Source of the DNA: Lampris incognitus
Taxonomy: Eukaryota; Chordata; Actinopteri; Lampriformes; Lampridae
Length of the DNA stretch: 64,000 bases
NCBI RefSeq assembly: GCF_029633865.1
Contig: NC_079215.1
Coordinates: forward strand, 55,641,457 to 55,705,456
Direction: 5' to 3'
Made by a program: the position numbers and the translations under genes
Notes under the pieces: model-generated
Seen by the model: only the letters and a program-made list of their open reading frames with translations
Told to the model about the DNA's origin: nothing
The model's database searches: none
Shown: one piece after another, positions 42,034-53,408 of the stretch
How positions within the stretch are numbered: position 1 is the first letter of the stretch
Layout of the letters: the number at the start of each line of letters is the position of its first letter

Positions 42034-42486
42034 TTGACCCGGAACCCAGGTAGTCACAGCTGCCGGAGGACGACTGCCCGCGGGCCCCGGATCATCTTCC
42101 ATAACATCACTGACGTGTCCTCATACCATGCCTTGGTGATATGGAACAAGATCCACCCTACCTGGATGTGGGATCAGCGGAAAAAGAGGAGGGTGTTCCC
42201 GGAGCAGCTGGGAAAGGCACCTGTAACCCCACCCCACACATCGAAAGAAGGGAGCACCTCCCCTCCGCACAGCAGCCTCTGCATGGTGAAAGCTGTTCAG
42301 GGGGCTGAATCTTGCCCTGATCCACCAGCTGCTGCCCCAACTGGGGCAGGTAAGAGGAAGAGATGTCAGTTCTGCCCCCCCCCCCAAAAAGGACTGTAAA
42401 ACCAATAGTATATGCAGCAAATGTGCAAAATATATCTGCAAAGTCCATGAACACACAATTGTGTACTGTCCTACATGTGATAATTA
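42034..42486 (+). pseudogene. piggyBac-like transposase C-terminal remnant
   Basis: The frame from about 42090 includes SSYHALVIWNKIHPTWMWDQRKKRRVF, a region seen near the C-terminus of vertebrate piggyBac transposases. After a frameshift near a poly-C run (42377-42387) comes the cysteine-rich tail (CSKCAKYICKVHEHTIVYCPTC), the zinc-binding end of these proteins. The N-terminus and the DDD core are absent. Identification is from family resemblance. Confidence 0.7.
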
Positions 42487-42724
42487 GAGTTGATTTATTT
42501 ATGCTCTATTTACTTTCTTCACATTTTTGGTTCACATCTATTTTATTTTGTTCTTATCTATTGTTGTTGTTTATAAACCTGTTCCCAAAAAAGTTCCAAT
42601 GTTGTTACTGTTTCCGTTCAATAAAATGCATTCAAAACTACTTTCTGCACATCTCTGCTACTTTCTTAGACTATACAAGTGCTATCCCTTACTAAAAAGT
42701 TAAACTTTACACCTATGCAGTACC
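42487..42724. other. 3' flank of the piggyBac remnant
   Basis: AT-rich; likely the untranslated end of the element. No clear terminal repeat was found. Confidence 0.3.
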
Positions 42725-43485
42725 TTAAGCAATAATAATAATAATATAATTCATAATAGTAATAGTAATATAATAACAATTAATAATAATAGTCGTAGTA
42801 ATAATAATATAAATGATAATAGTAATAGTAGTAGTAATAATAGTAATAATAAGAATTAATAAGAATAGTAATATACTAACAACATAATAGTAGTAGTAAT
42901 AATAATATAAATAATAATAATAATAATAGTAATATAATAACAATAATGATAGTAGTAGTAGTAATAATATAAATAATAATAGTAATAGTAGTGGTAGTAG
43001 TAATAATAATAGTAATATAATAATAAATAATAGTAGTAGTAATAATAATATAAATAATAATAATAGTAATATAATAACAATAATGATAGTAGTAGTAATA
43101 ATATAAATAATAATAGTAATAGTAGTAGTAATAATAGTAATAATAAGAATTAATAAGAATAGTAATATAATAACAACATAATAGTAGTAGTAATAATAAT
43201 ATAAATAATAATAATAGTAATATAATAACAATAATGATGGTAGTAGTAATAATATAAATAATAATAGTAATAGTAGTGGTAGTAGTAATAATAATAGTAA
43301 TATAATAATAAATAATAGTAGTAGTAATAATAATATAAATAATAATAATAATAATAATAGTAATATAATAATAATGATAGTAGTAGTAATAATATAAATA
43401 ATAATTGTAATAGTAGTAGTAATAATAATAGTAATATAATAATAGTAATATAATAGTAATAATATGAATAATAATAACAATAAAC
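42725..43485 (+). repeat. (TAA/TAG)n array with higher-order repeat
   Basis: About 750 bp of TAA, TAG and AATATAA-type units. A rarer marker, AAGAATTAATAAGAATAG, occurs at 42851 and again at 43145, so a block of about 294 bp is itself duplicated. The long tyrosine/leucine-rich frames through it are artefacts. Confidence 0.9.
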
Positions 43486-44280
43486 CTCTACGTTAGTAAA
43501 GAAAACAAGTATGACAGGGGTGTTGTAATAGAAACGAGAGGTGTCCACTGACTAAGTGCAGTCCTTCTGCACTGTGAAGAGGGGAAACCCAGAGGGTCAC
43601 TAAGTGTGCGATGAACGATCGTTGTATGGTTTGTTTGTTCGTGCAAAACAGATTTGGGCTTCCAAATCAAATCAGGTTGCTTTAATGTAGAGGTTTAATG
43701 AGGGCGGCTCACAAATGACCTTTCAGACAAGGGCGGCGCACAGAATGTTTGGGCAACACAAGGGTTTTGACATAACAGCAGGTTCGTTTGTTGTGTTTCA
43801 ACACAAAGTTGAAAAGAAAGGCAAGTTGTCCCCAAGACCTCTGACAGGTGAACTCTTCACGTTGAATTGGCCAACCACAACCTGGTCACGCGCTTCTTGG
43901 GAAGTGCCCGATGGAGCGAAGAGGAGGCTGACAAGACGTCCCCCGACGTGACTAACCGCGCTGGAGATATGCCGTGCCATCACACACACGCAGCAAAACT
44001 CATTAAACGCTGGAATGTCAACCGGCGCTCGATCACACGCACCACACCCCGCGAGGACACACCTGTGGGGGGGTGGGGGGTGGGGTGGGGTGGGTGGAGG
44101 AGGGATGCGATGTGTCTCTCCAGGTAACCGTGAACGACCGCTCCCACTCCCAGGCGCTATAAAAGATGCTCCTCGGCTCTGGTTCGGCACCGACGCGCAC
44201 GCCTCCCACCTACCGCTGGTTGCTTCGACAGCTCGAACGCTCGTGAAGTCTCCTCGACACCCAAGACCACTCGATTCGCC
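43486..44280 (+). promoter_or_regulatory. Keratin gene upstream region and core promoter
   Basis: A TATA box TATAAAA is at 44158-44164, about 117 bp before the ATG, which puts the transcription start near 44190. A run of G tracts (about 44068-44101, GGGGGGGTGGGGGGTGGGGTG) lies about 60-90 bp upstream of the TATA box. No transposon is recognised within 600 bp of the ATG. The exact transcription start is inferred. Confidence 0.7.
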
Positions 44281-47200
44281 ATGAGCATCAACATGCGCTC
44301 CACCGGTGCGTCGCTGTCCTCCATGTCTCTGTCCTCCGGAGGCTACTCCAGGATGGGCGCGAAGCGCACCTCCAGCGTGTACGGCGGCGCCGGGGGGCAG
44401 AGGGTCCGGGTGTCCTACGCGTCGTCGGGCGCCGGCTTCGAGATGGACAACGGCTTTGGGGCGTCTCTCAACGACAAGGCCACCATGCAGAACCTCAACG
44501 ACCGTCTGGCCTCCTACCTGGAGAAGGTGCGCTGCCTGGAGAGCGCCAACAGCAAGCTGGAGTTCCAGATCCGGGAGTGGTACGACAGGCAGAAGCCGAC
44601 CGTCAGGGACTACAGCAAGTACGAGGCCGTCATCGCCGACCTGCGTAAAAAGGTGAGCCGTGCTCCAGCGTAGCTGGACTGCCTCCTAGAAAACCGTAGT
44701 ACGTCTTGAAACTAAGTCCACGTTTCCGTGCAGCGCGAGCGGTTGACATGTGTCCGTTGCGCCTTTGGATGAACTTCCTGCGCGCCCGCGGAGCCTGGCA
44801 GTCCACCGCCGCGCTCTGCCGTCTGGAGACAAAGGTGCCTCCGGGATGTGAATTTGTAAAAAAAGAAAAACCTTTCGGAATGCGATGCGTGTAAACCTTC
44901 TGCATCGCGACACAAACACACGATGGCACGTTTCCTGCGTTTAGAGAAGAGACATATTTCAGAATTTAAACTTGACTCACTAAAAACCCGATTCCAGCTG
45001 CGGTCACAGTTTCTGCTTGCGTCGTATGACACCCAGCCCCCCTCTCTGCCGAACGAGCTGCCAGCAAGACACCTTTCTCCCGACGCGTTAAACACGAACG
45101 CTGTTTGTGGAACGCGAGTCCTCGTGACGTCATCGTGCATATTAGCCCATTTTCTCCGTAATGACTACTCACGATGTGCGACGCGGTGATGGAGAGCGGG
45201 CAGTGACGTGCGTTGTGTTGTGTTGCAGATCCACGCTGCCACGCTGGACAACGCCAGGATCATTCTGCAGATCGACAACGCCAAGCTGGCGGCGGAGGAC
45301 TTCAAGGTCAAGTAAGTGGAGAGGTCACATTAAGTCACTGAGGAGCTGTATTGACCAAAACACCCATGAAAAAAAACCCCAACTCTCATTGTGAGTGGTG
45401 GTGGTGTTGGTGGGGGGGGGGGGGGCTAAAATGAATGTAGTTTATTGAGACAGACTCCCTACTCTCTAGCCAGACTAACTTGACTGACACAACAGAGGAG
45501 ATTACGTCTAATGTTCACTTAGTAATGTGGACACTCTGCCAGAGATGTTTAATGATCGAGCGAGAGAGACAAGACCGGGGAAACTGGTTCAGGCCGTCTC
45601 TATGTATCCTTGCTCTTGTCTCGCCTGCAGTAAGCACGGTAACGTGAAGCGTGTCCTTGTCTTGCATGACAGATCCGAGAACGAGATGGCACTGCGCATG
45701 TCTGTGGAGGCAGACATTAACGGACTGCGGAAGGTTCTGGATGAGCAGACCATGAGCCGAGCTGACGCAGAAATGCAGATTGAGGGCCTGAAAGAGGAGC
45801 TGGTCTACCTCAAGAAGAACCACGAGGAGGTTAATGTTACCCCGAGCTGACTGTGCCCAACCGGCACCGCACCAACACGAACAATTTCACAAAATTACGT
45901 CCCCCCCCCCGGCCCATAGCAGAGCGATACCAAAGACAAACGCACGCATCCCAAATCTCCCCAAAACGACACCACCAAAAACATGTAAAAACAGAGAGAA
46001 GCCAAACAAACAAACAAACAAACAAAACACACAAACAGTTAACAACACAATCCACTCAGTGCAACACAGTCCAAAAAAATCCCTCTGTCCAGGAGAGCCA
46101 ACACCAGCCCGGATGACTGTCGGACCCACCGGTCTGCATGGGCTAGCAGTTAGCTTAGCCTGCCCCTCTTCCGCGTCCTGTCAGACCGCCCTCGGTGTTC
46201 CCTCCTCGAGCTGAGCTCCAGGCAGGGCAAATCTGTAACCCCCCCCCCCCAAAAAAACCGATGTCCACCCTCTGAAACCCTCTGGTTAGCTTCTGGTTAG
46301 CTTCCAGGCCCAGACAGATTCTACCCTGGAAACACAACTTCCATCGGGATGACGCAGTCAGCATGTGTATTCCAGACAATGACGCAACGGCATTGAGCCG
46401 GTACATGTTTGTTTTTTCTTCCAGAGGGCAATGGCAGTTTTTACAAGATTACTTGATAGAGAATGTATTTGAGTCGTTTTCCAAGAGGTGTGTGCTAATT
46501 GTTTTCTTTCTTGCACCGAAAGCATGCCTTACCTAAATAAGAGAGCCCGCAGAACTTGTTTGGATTGTTTGCTGTGCCCAGGGGATGTAAACCTCCAAGG
46601 CTGCTTTGGCATAAACTCGAAGGCATTTGGTGTTGATACTAGATTCCCATAACACACCAGGAAGCACGAGAGCGAGGCCTAGTTGATAATAAGCAGTTCT
46701 TAGTTTTAGGATATAATTACTCACGGTGATGTTGATCAGGATCCCCGCAAAGGTCCGGTGCAATGAACAGGGTTGCAGCTGAACGACACCTCAGCGCGAG
46801 ACAATGACACATCCAGGGCCTTCTTATTTACACACTTCAAACGCATCTGGAGATATCTGACACGCGTCCCGTATTTGGCTCCTCACCCGGTCGGTATGAG
46901 GTCGTCTTGACTGACTCCCAACTACCTTCGACTTCAGGTGACCTTTGACTCTGTCGGCTCCCCGTTTGCAGGATCTGGCGGCCTTGCGTGCTCAAGTGAA
47001 CCAGGGCTCTGTGAATGTGGAGGTGGATGCAGCGCCCCAACAAGACCTGGCCGCCATCATGGTGGAGATCAGGTCCCAGTACGAGGGTATTACCGAGAAA
47101 AACCGCCGCGACACGGAGGCCTGGTACAAGGGCAAGGTGAGGACAGCGACATAACTGTTCTTTATTCTGACCAAGCTGATTACTTGACAGATGTTGGTTT

Positions 47201-49150
47201 GTGGTCAGTGGTCTTTTCTGAGTAACTCATTGTTCGAGAAATAGCTCAGCTCATGATTTGATGATAGTTATTTTTCTTAGTTAGCATTTGTTTTCATGGC
47301 TTACATTAATATACCCCATCCCCCCCCCACACACACACACACCATGACCCTTACAGTTTGATGAGCTGAACAAGGTGGTGGCAGTCAACACAGAGAGCCT
47401 TCAGAGCTCCCGCAGTGAGGTCACTGAGCTCAGTAGGACCTTCCAGGCCCTGCAGATCGAGCTGCAGTCCCAGCTCAGCCTGGTAAGTGATGATCCAACA
47501 CACACACAGATGTACACACACATGAAGACACACTGACAAGCGCTACATAAGCTACGTTCGTGTAACACTTCCAATGAACAGTCCAGTTCCATACGCTCGC
47601 ACCATGTATACTGCCGCCACTGCGGCGCGGTGGCCCAGTGGCTGGCACTGCTCCTCACAGCAAGAAGGTCCTGGGTTTGAACCCCAGGCCGTCCCAGGCC
47701 CTTTCTGTGTGGAGTTTGCATGTTCTCCCCCGTGTCTGCGTGGGTTTCCTGCGGGTGCTCCGGTTTCCTCCCGCAGTCAAAAGACATGCATGTAATACTC
47801 CTGCCTGTGCCCCTGAGCAAGGCAGTGGAAAGAAGAACCGGGGCTGCCCACTGCTCCTATGCAATAGGATGGCTCAAAAGCAGAGAACACACTCACTGTA
47901 ACTGCACAATGGCTTTCATTTTTACTGCTCTTTCCTTTTTTTCGTGTATAAGACTTAACTTTGGCGAGCTTCAGCGATGATGTAATTCACCCGTAAGTTT
48001 GAGATCCACTTTGAAATCCACACTAGGCATTCACAACTTATTGTCTTCAGTGAACTGACAGGTAAAACACCAGCACAAAAAAACGTCGCCTTGAATACAC
48101 CCTAATTACCTCTCAGCAAGCCTGTCAGTCATGACTACATCCTACCCCGGAGGCCACGTTTTACTCCTCCAGATTAGCGCCGGGAGGAGGACGGTCCGAT
48201 AGAGAGGGCGCCATTAATTTCAGGCCTCCGCCGTTTGCAGAAAGACGCTCTGGAGGGGCAGCTGGGGGAGACGGAGAACCGCTACAGCCTCCAGCTGAAC
48301 CAGCTGCAGGTCATGGTCAACAGCCTGGAGGCGGAGCTCTGCCAGGTGAAGGGGGACATCGGCAGGCAGGCCAGCGAGTACCAGGTGCTGCTGGACATCA
48401 AGGTCAGGCTGGAGATGGAGATCGCCGAGTACAGGAGACTGCTGGACGGAGAGGATGTGAGGTAATCCATACCGTGTGAGGGAACGCCAGTCGTTGAATC
48501 GGCTCGTGTCTCGCCCTCTTCGGAGCTCAAGTTTTTTTTTCCCTTTTAATCATTATTTCATTATTGTTATTAGGTTTCATGTCCTCTTTTCCTTTGGGTT
48601 ATTGTAAGTTTCGATCCCTTGCTGAAACAAGCAGGGTCCGGACACCCCGAATCATGGAAGGACTCTAGATTCGTGTATTTTGTGATGTTTTGTTTTAACT
48701 TGTATTTATTTTGTCGCCGGGTTGGGGATTGAAATTAACTCTTAACTGTTTTTGCCCCCCCCCCCATAGCCGAACTGTTGTCATGGAAGCAAAAGCTGTC
48801 AAGGTGGTCGAGGTCAAACGTAAGTTTCCTGAATGCACTTTAATACACGCTGCCATATTTGGCTGAGAGCTGCTGCAGTACTCCTCCTGCACAAAACGAC
48901 AAGACCAAGACTGTTTGCTCACGCCACGTGTGCACTGTGCAAGACAAACACCAGCGTCAGCCGAATGCTGTGTCCTGGGTCTCCTGGCTCCATATATGAC
49001 GTTGTAGTCTGGAGGACCACATGTTCATAAGCATGCCAAGACACCCTGGTTACAGTTCAGACAAAAAAGACAAAAAAAGCAGGACTGAGAATTGAATAAA
49101 TATGTTCTAGAAACTTGAAGTCTTGATTGGCGGTATTACATCATAGCGAA

Positions 49151-49188
<38 letters not shown>

Positions 49189-49797
49189 TTACTACTGCTA
49201 CTACTACTACTGCTTTCAGCTGCTCCCGTTAGGGGTCACCACAGCGGATCATTTGTTTCCATCTCTTCCTGTCCTCTGTCACACCAGCCACCTGCATGTC
49301 TTCCCTCACCACATCCATAAACCTCCTCTTTGGCCTTCCTCTTCTCCTCTTCCCTGGCAGCTCCATATTCAGCATCCTTCTCCCAATATACCCAGCATCT
49401 CTCCTCCACACATGTCCAAACCATCTCCATCTTGCCTCTCTTGCTTTGTCTCCAAACCGTCCAACCTGAGCTGTCCCTCTAATATACTTGTCCCCAATCC
49501 TGTCCTTCTTCGTCACTCCCAGTGAAAATCTTAGCATCTTCAACTCTGCCACCGCCACCTCCGCCTCCTGTCTTTTGCTCAGTGCCACTGTCTCCAAACC
49601 ATATAACACAGCTGGTCTCACAAGCCTAAATGAATCAAATATGAAATTAAAAAAAGAAAGTTCAGCTATTCATGTGTCTGTCGTCCACAGACGAGCCTGT
49701 TGTGACCAAGGTGGTGAGGACGGTAATCGAGGAGGTGGTTGATGGAAAAGTGGTTTCCCGCACAGAGGATGTGGACACGGAGGTCATCAACAGCTAA
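44281..49797 (+). CDS. Type I keratin (K18-like), complete, 8 exons
   Basis: Exons: 44281-44652, 45229-45311, 45673-45829, 46972-47136, 47357-47482, 48241-48461, 48770-48819, 49691-49797. All introns are GT-AG, and together they give 1281 bp, 426 residues plus stop. Exon lengths of 83, 157, 126 and 221 bp are those of the conserved type I keratin plan. The Ser/Gly head is residues 1-60; the helix-initiation motif [13 protein letters not shown] is at 72-84; the rod ends with [10 protein letters not shown] at about 364-373; the tail is about 52 residues. K18-like features are [18 protein letters not shown] in coil 1A and VDGKVVS in the tail. The product pairs with a type II keratin to form epithelial 10-nm filaments. 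Repeats lie in introns 3, 5 and 7. Confidence 0.93.
45850..46225 (-). repeat. Interspersed repeat C in keratin intron 3
   Basis: Reverse copy of the repeat at 24866 and 34490: GGTCTGCATGGGCTAGCAGT, TTAGCTTAGCCTGCCCC and CTCGGTGTTCCCTCCTCG. A C run (45900-45910) and a CAAA-type run (46008-46026) are in the A-rich end. Confidence 0.6.
47618..47905 (+). repeat. tRNA-derived SINE, family B, in keratin intron 5
   Basis: Head GGCGCGGTGGCCCAGTGGC with the B box GGGTTTGAACCCC near 47672, then GTGTGGAGTTTGCATGTTC and GGTGCTCCGGTTTCCTCC. It is more diverged than the 35198 copy. Confidence 0.8.
49143..49625 (-). mobile_element. LINE 3' end (RTE-like) in keratin intron 7
   Basis: A (CTA)n tract (49149-49213) is the reverse of the (TAG)n tail. 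It is followed by GCTGCTCCCGTTAGGGGTC and the C-terminal coding remnant (49229-49621, [21 protein letters not shown]...). The insertion is antisense to the keratin gene and its end lies only about 65 bp before the exon 8 acceptor. Confidence 0.85.
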
Positions 49798-50345
49798 AGA
49801 GGCCGCTCCCTGCCAGACCTGGGTCCAATATAATCCCTAGATTGTTTTAAGCTCCTTTAAGTATCAGATGGAAGAGACTTACAAGATCCCCGCTCAGGTG
49901 GCGTGAGGGAGACATGTCAACATTGGATAAGCTGTCAAACACTTGGCTGTATTTGCCAAACTGTCGCAGCACTAATTTCCCATTGTTCTATGTGGCCAGT
50001 CCCACCCACGTGGCTCTAACATGTAGCAAAACTCAGAGGGGGTGAATAGACGTCCCATATGACCCAGGTGGAGCCACCCAATAGTTTATCCAAAAATCCT
50101 ACGACCCCCCCAACTGACCAAGTCTGTCTCCAGCCAAACTAGGCGTGTTTGAGCTGTGTATTGCTTTATGCAAATACACGGCTTTCCCATGAAAATTAAG
50201 CCTTGAAAGAGTCAGAAGACATGAATGTTTGTCATCTTTGATCATTTATGGAGTTTTGCTTTTTAGTAGAACTATTCCAAATATTGTACAACGTTGACAC
50301 TCCATCATAATTGGTTGTTTTGCTCGAAAATAAAAATAAAAGATT
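49798..50345 (+). promoter_or_regulatory. Keratin 3' UTR with polyadenylation signals
   Basis: Two adjacent AATAAA hexamers at 50329-50334 and 50335-50340 lie about 535 bp after the stop codon. No other AATAAA is seen between. The cleavage position is not determined. Confidence 0.7.
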
Positions 50346-50765
50346 GAAGTACAAAGCTTTACTTTTTTCTTTTTATTATAGAACACAAAAAAGAAAACTT
50401 GTTTTTGTCCCATGTGAGATAAAAGAAAAAAAAGGGAAGAAAAATTACAGAAAACATACTTACATAAGCAAATTTAAACAAAAGAAGGACGTTTTGGGGA
50501 CATATACAATTTCAGCTTCTCCCAAATTTCCTCAAATTTAGTTTCCTGAAGCCTCGTGGAGAAGGTGATTCTTCCCATCACAAAAATTTCATAAATTATG
50601 TCATAGCAGTCCTCTACAGATGGGGTGTCTGGGTCAAGCCATTTCTTTGTCATTGCTTTTCTAGCAGCTACACCCAATATTCCAAATAAGCAACTTGTAT
50701 TAATGTTTGTGGGTGTTGCATGTAATACACCAAAGAGGCGTTCACCACAATTAAAAGTAATTTAG
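50346..50765. other. No gene seen
   Basis: AT-rich sequence. A minus-strand frame at 50474-50677 (KKWLDPDTPSVEDCYDIIYEIFVMGRITFS) resembles the C-terminal part of a fish LINE-type or L1-like protein, but I cannot place it. Confidence 0.3.
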
Positions 50766-50814
50766 TCAATAATTATATATATATATATATGTATGTGTAT
50801 AGTGTATATATATA

Positions 50815-50897
50815 TATCCCTTCCTGCCACCCAGTGACTGCTGGGATAGGCTCCAGCCTCCCCGTGACCCTGACAGCAGGATAAGCAGTTTGGATAA
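50815..50897 (+). repeat. 3' fragment of the family B-related repeat
   Basis: CTGCTGGGATAGGCTCCAGC...GACAGCAGGATAAGCAGTTTGG is the 3' half found in reverse at 52885-52930. It lies between two AT microsatellites (50772-50814 and 50897-50912). Confidence 0.55.
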
Positions 50898-51283
50898 TAT
50901 ATATATATATATACAGTGGCTTGCAAAAGTATCCATACCCCTTGAACTTTTCCACATTTTGTCACGTTACGACCCCAAACATAAATATATTTTATTGGAA
51001 TTTTATGTGAAAGACCAACACAAAGTGGCACACAATTGTGAAGTACAAAGAAAATTATACATGATTTTAAATTTTTTTTCAAATAAAAAACTGAAAAGTG
51101 CGGTGTGCAAAAGTATTCAGCCCTCTTTTCTCTGAGTGCAACCAATTGCCTTCAAAAGTTGCCTGATGATTGCTGAATGATCGAATGTTGACCTAATGAC
51201 TAAATAGAGTCAACCTGTGTGTAATCTAATCTCAGTACAAATACAGCTGTTCTGTGACGGCCTCAGAGGTTTGTTAAGAGAAT

Positions 51284-51473
51284 CTACTACTACTACTTTC
51301 TGCTGCTCCCGTTAGGGGTCGCCACAGCGGATCATCCGTTTCCATTTCTTCCTGTCTTCTGCGTCTTCCTCTGTCACACCAGCCACCTGCATGTCTTCCC
51401 TCACCACATCCATAAACCTCCTCTTTGGCCTTCCTCTTCTCCTCTTCCCTGGCAGCTCCATATTCAGCATCAG
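51284..51473 (-). mobile_element. LINE 3' fragment (RTE-like) inside the Tc1 element
   Basis: It begins with (CTA)n then TTTCTGCTGCTCCCGTTAGG and ends in GCTCCATATTCAGCATC. The 17-bp sequence AGGTTTGTTAAGAGAAT is present on both sides, a classic target-site duplication. Only about 190 bp of the LINE were copied. Confidence 0.88.
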
Positions 51474-51508
51474 GTTTGTTAAGAGAATATTGGGGAGCAA
51501 ACAGCATC

Positions 51509-52532
51509 ATGAAGTCCAAGGAACACACCAGACAGGTCAGGGATAAAGTTTTGGAGAAGTTTAAAGCAGGGTTAGGCTATAAAAAGATTTCCCAAGCCTT
51601 TGAACATCTCACGGAGCACTGTTCAATCCATCATCCGGAAATGGAAAGAGTATGGCACAACTGCAAACCTACCAAGACACGGCCGTCCACCTAAACTTAC
51701 AGGCCGAACAAGGAGAGCGCTGATCAGAGATGCAGCCAAGAGGCCCATGGTGACTCTGGAGGAACTGCAGAGATCCACAGCTCAGGTGGGGGAATCTGTC
51801 CACAGGACAACTATTGGTCGTGCACTGCACAAATCTGGCCTTTATGGAAGAGTGGCAAGAAGAAAGCCATTGTTAAAAGAAAACCATAAGACGTCCCGTT
51901 TGCAGTTTGCCAGAAGCCATGTGGGGGACACAGCAAACATGTGGAAGAAGGTGCTCTGGTCAGATGAGACCAAAATTGAACTTTTTGGCCTAAATGCAAA
52001 ACGCTATGTGTGGTGGAAAACTAACACTGCACATCACTCTGAACACACCATCATCCCCACTGTCAGACATGGTGGTGGCAGCATCATGCTCTGGGGGTGC
52101 TTCTCTTCAGCAGGGACAGGGAAGATGGTCAGAGCTGATGGGAAGATGGATGGAGCCAAATACAGGGCAATCTTGGAAGAAAACCTGTTGGAGTCCGCAA
52201 AAGACTTGAGACTGAGGTGGAGGTTCACCTTCCAGCAGGACAACGACCCTAAACATAAAGCCAGGGCTACAATGGACTGGTTTAAAACAAAACATATTCA
52301 TGTGTTAGAATGGCCCAGTCAAAGTCCAGACCTAAATCCAATTGAGAATCTGTGGCAAGATCTGAACACTGCCGTTCACAAACGCTCTCCATCTAATCTG
52401 ACTGAGCTTGAGCTGTTTTGCAAAGAAGAATGGGCAAACATTTCAGTCTCTAGATGTGCAAAGCTGGTAGAGACATACCCCAAAAGACTTGCAGCTGTAG
52501 TTGCAGGAAAAGGCGGTTCCACAAAGTATTGA
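51509..52532 (+). pseudogene. Tc1-like DD34E transposase with one frameshift
   Basis: The start codon at 51509 (MKSKEHTRQVRDKVLEKF) opens the N-terminal helix-turn-helix. An extra T in the run at about 51598-51600 shifts the frame at ISQAF, and the rest continues open from 51600 to 52532 (310 codons). The core has SDETKIELF, QDNDPKHKA and SPDLNPIENLW with 34 residues between the second Asp and the Glu. A GRPPK linker is near residue 60. The end (VVAGKGGSTKY) looks natural. Apart from that indel the coding region appears whole. Confidence 0.9.
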
Positions 52533-52747
52533 CTCAGGGGGGCTGAATACTTTTGCACACCGCACTTTTCAGTTTTTTATTTGTAAAATTTTTTTTAAAT
52601 CATGTATAATTTTCTTTGTACTTCACAATTGTGTGCCACTTTGTGTTGGTCTTTTACATAAAATTCCACCAAAATATATTTATGTTTGTGGTCGAAATGT
52701 GACAAAATGTGGAAAAGTTCAAGGGGTATGGATACTTTTGCAAGCCA

Positions 52748-52750
<3 letters not shown>

Positions 52751-52840
<90 letters not shown>
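52751..52840. repeat. (TA)n microsatellite
   Basis: About 90 bp of uninterrupted TA at the right TA target of the Tc1 element; the left end also follows a TA run, so the element inserted in a TA microsatellite. Confidence 0.95.
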
Positions 52841-52844
<4 letters not shown>

Positions 52845-52869
52845 ATTTTTGTTTGTTTGTTGATAGAAC

Positions 52870-53240
52870 ATAATTTTCCATTCCATTATCCTAACCCCTG
52901 GTTGCGGGGATGCTGGAGCCTATCCCAGCAATCATTGGGCAGCAGGCGGGGAGACACCCTGGACAGGTCACCAGGCCATCACACAGGGCCCACACACACA
53001 TTCATACTACCTAGGGACAATTTAGTATGGCCGATTCACCTGACCTCCATGTCTTTGGACTGTGGGAGGAAACCGGAGCCCCCTGAGGAAACCCACACAG
53101 ACACGGGGAGAACATGCAAACTCCACACAGAGGACGGCCCGGGACGACTCCCAAGGTTGGACTACCCTGGGACTCAAACCCAGGACCTTCTTGCTGTGAG
53201 GTGACCACGCTAACCACTGCGCCACCGTGCCGCCCAGAGC
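52870..53240 (-). repeat. tRNA-derived SINE, family B, with a different 3' half
   Basis: Reverse orientation: it ends (its head) at GCCACCGTGCCGCCC and has B-box region GGGACTCAAACCCAGG and the body CGGGGAGAACATGCAAACTC. The 3' half (ATGCTGGAGCCTATCCCAGC, GGGACAATTTAGTATGGCC) differs from the 35198 copy, so the tRNA-derived head is shared by two 3' ends. Confidence 0.75.
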
Positions 53241-53254
53241 ATAATGTATTATAT

Positions 53255-53408
53255 TGTTGCGAATTCGGGGCCAGCTCGGGAGACCGTCACCACAGCTGGG
53301 ACGCGAACCCGTGTCTCCCACTCCGCAAGCGACAACGTTAACCAGTCGACTATAGGGTCCGACCTGTTAGCCTAAGACCAACGTGTCTACTTATCCATGC
53401 ACGTTACA
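53255..53408 (-). repeat. Solo-LTR-like copy with tRNA-like segment
   Basis: On the minus strand it starts TGTAACGTGCATGG, has AGTAGACACGTTGGTC (compare AAGACACGTTAGTC in the TRIM LTRs), then TAGTCGACTGGTTAACG (A-box-like), GGGTTCGCGTCCC (B box) and the end TCGCAACA. The flanks ATAT and CTAT differ at one base. It appears to be a related family represented by one LTR. Confidence 0.6.

Larger units (their letters stand above)
50914..52750 (+). mobile_element. Tc1/mariner element with an inserted LINE fragment
   Basis: The ends CAGTGGCTTGCAAAAGTAT (50914) and ATACTTTTGCAAGCCACTG (ending 52750) are inverted repeats next to TA targets. Inverted repeats extend about 200 bp through the TTGTGTGCCACTTTGTGTTGG region. 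A LINE 3' fragment with a 17-bp duplication sits at 51284-51473, upstream of the transposase start. The right end abuts a long (TA)n tract. Confidence 0.92.

Noticed and set aside
42725-43480. 251-codon minus-strand ORF rich in Leu, Tyr and Ile
   Set aside because: Translation of a TAA/TAG-type array; the same composition appears in other frames.
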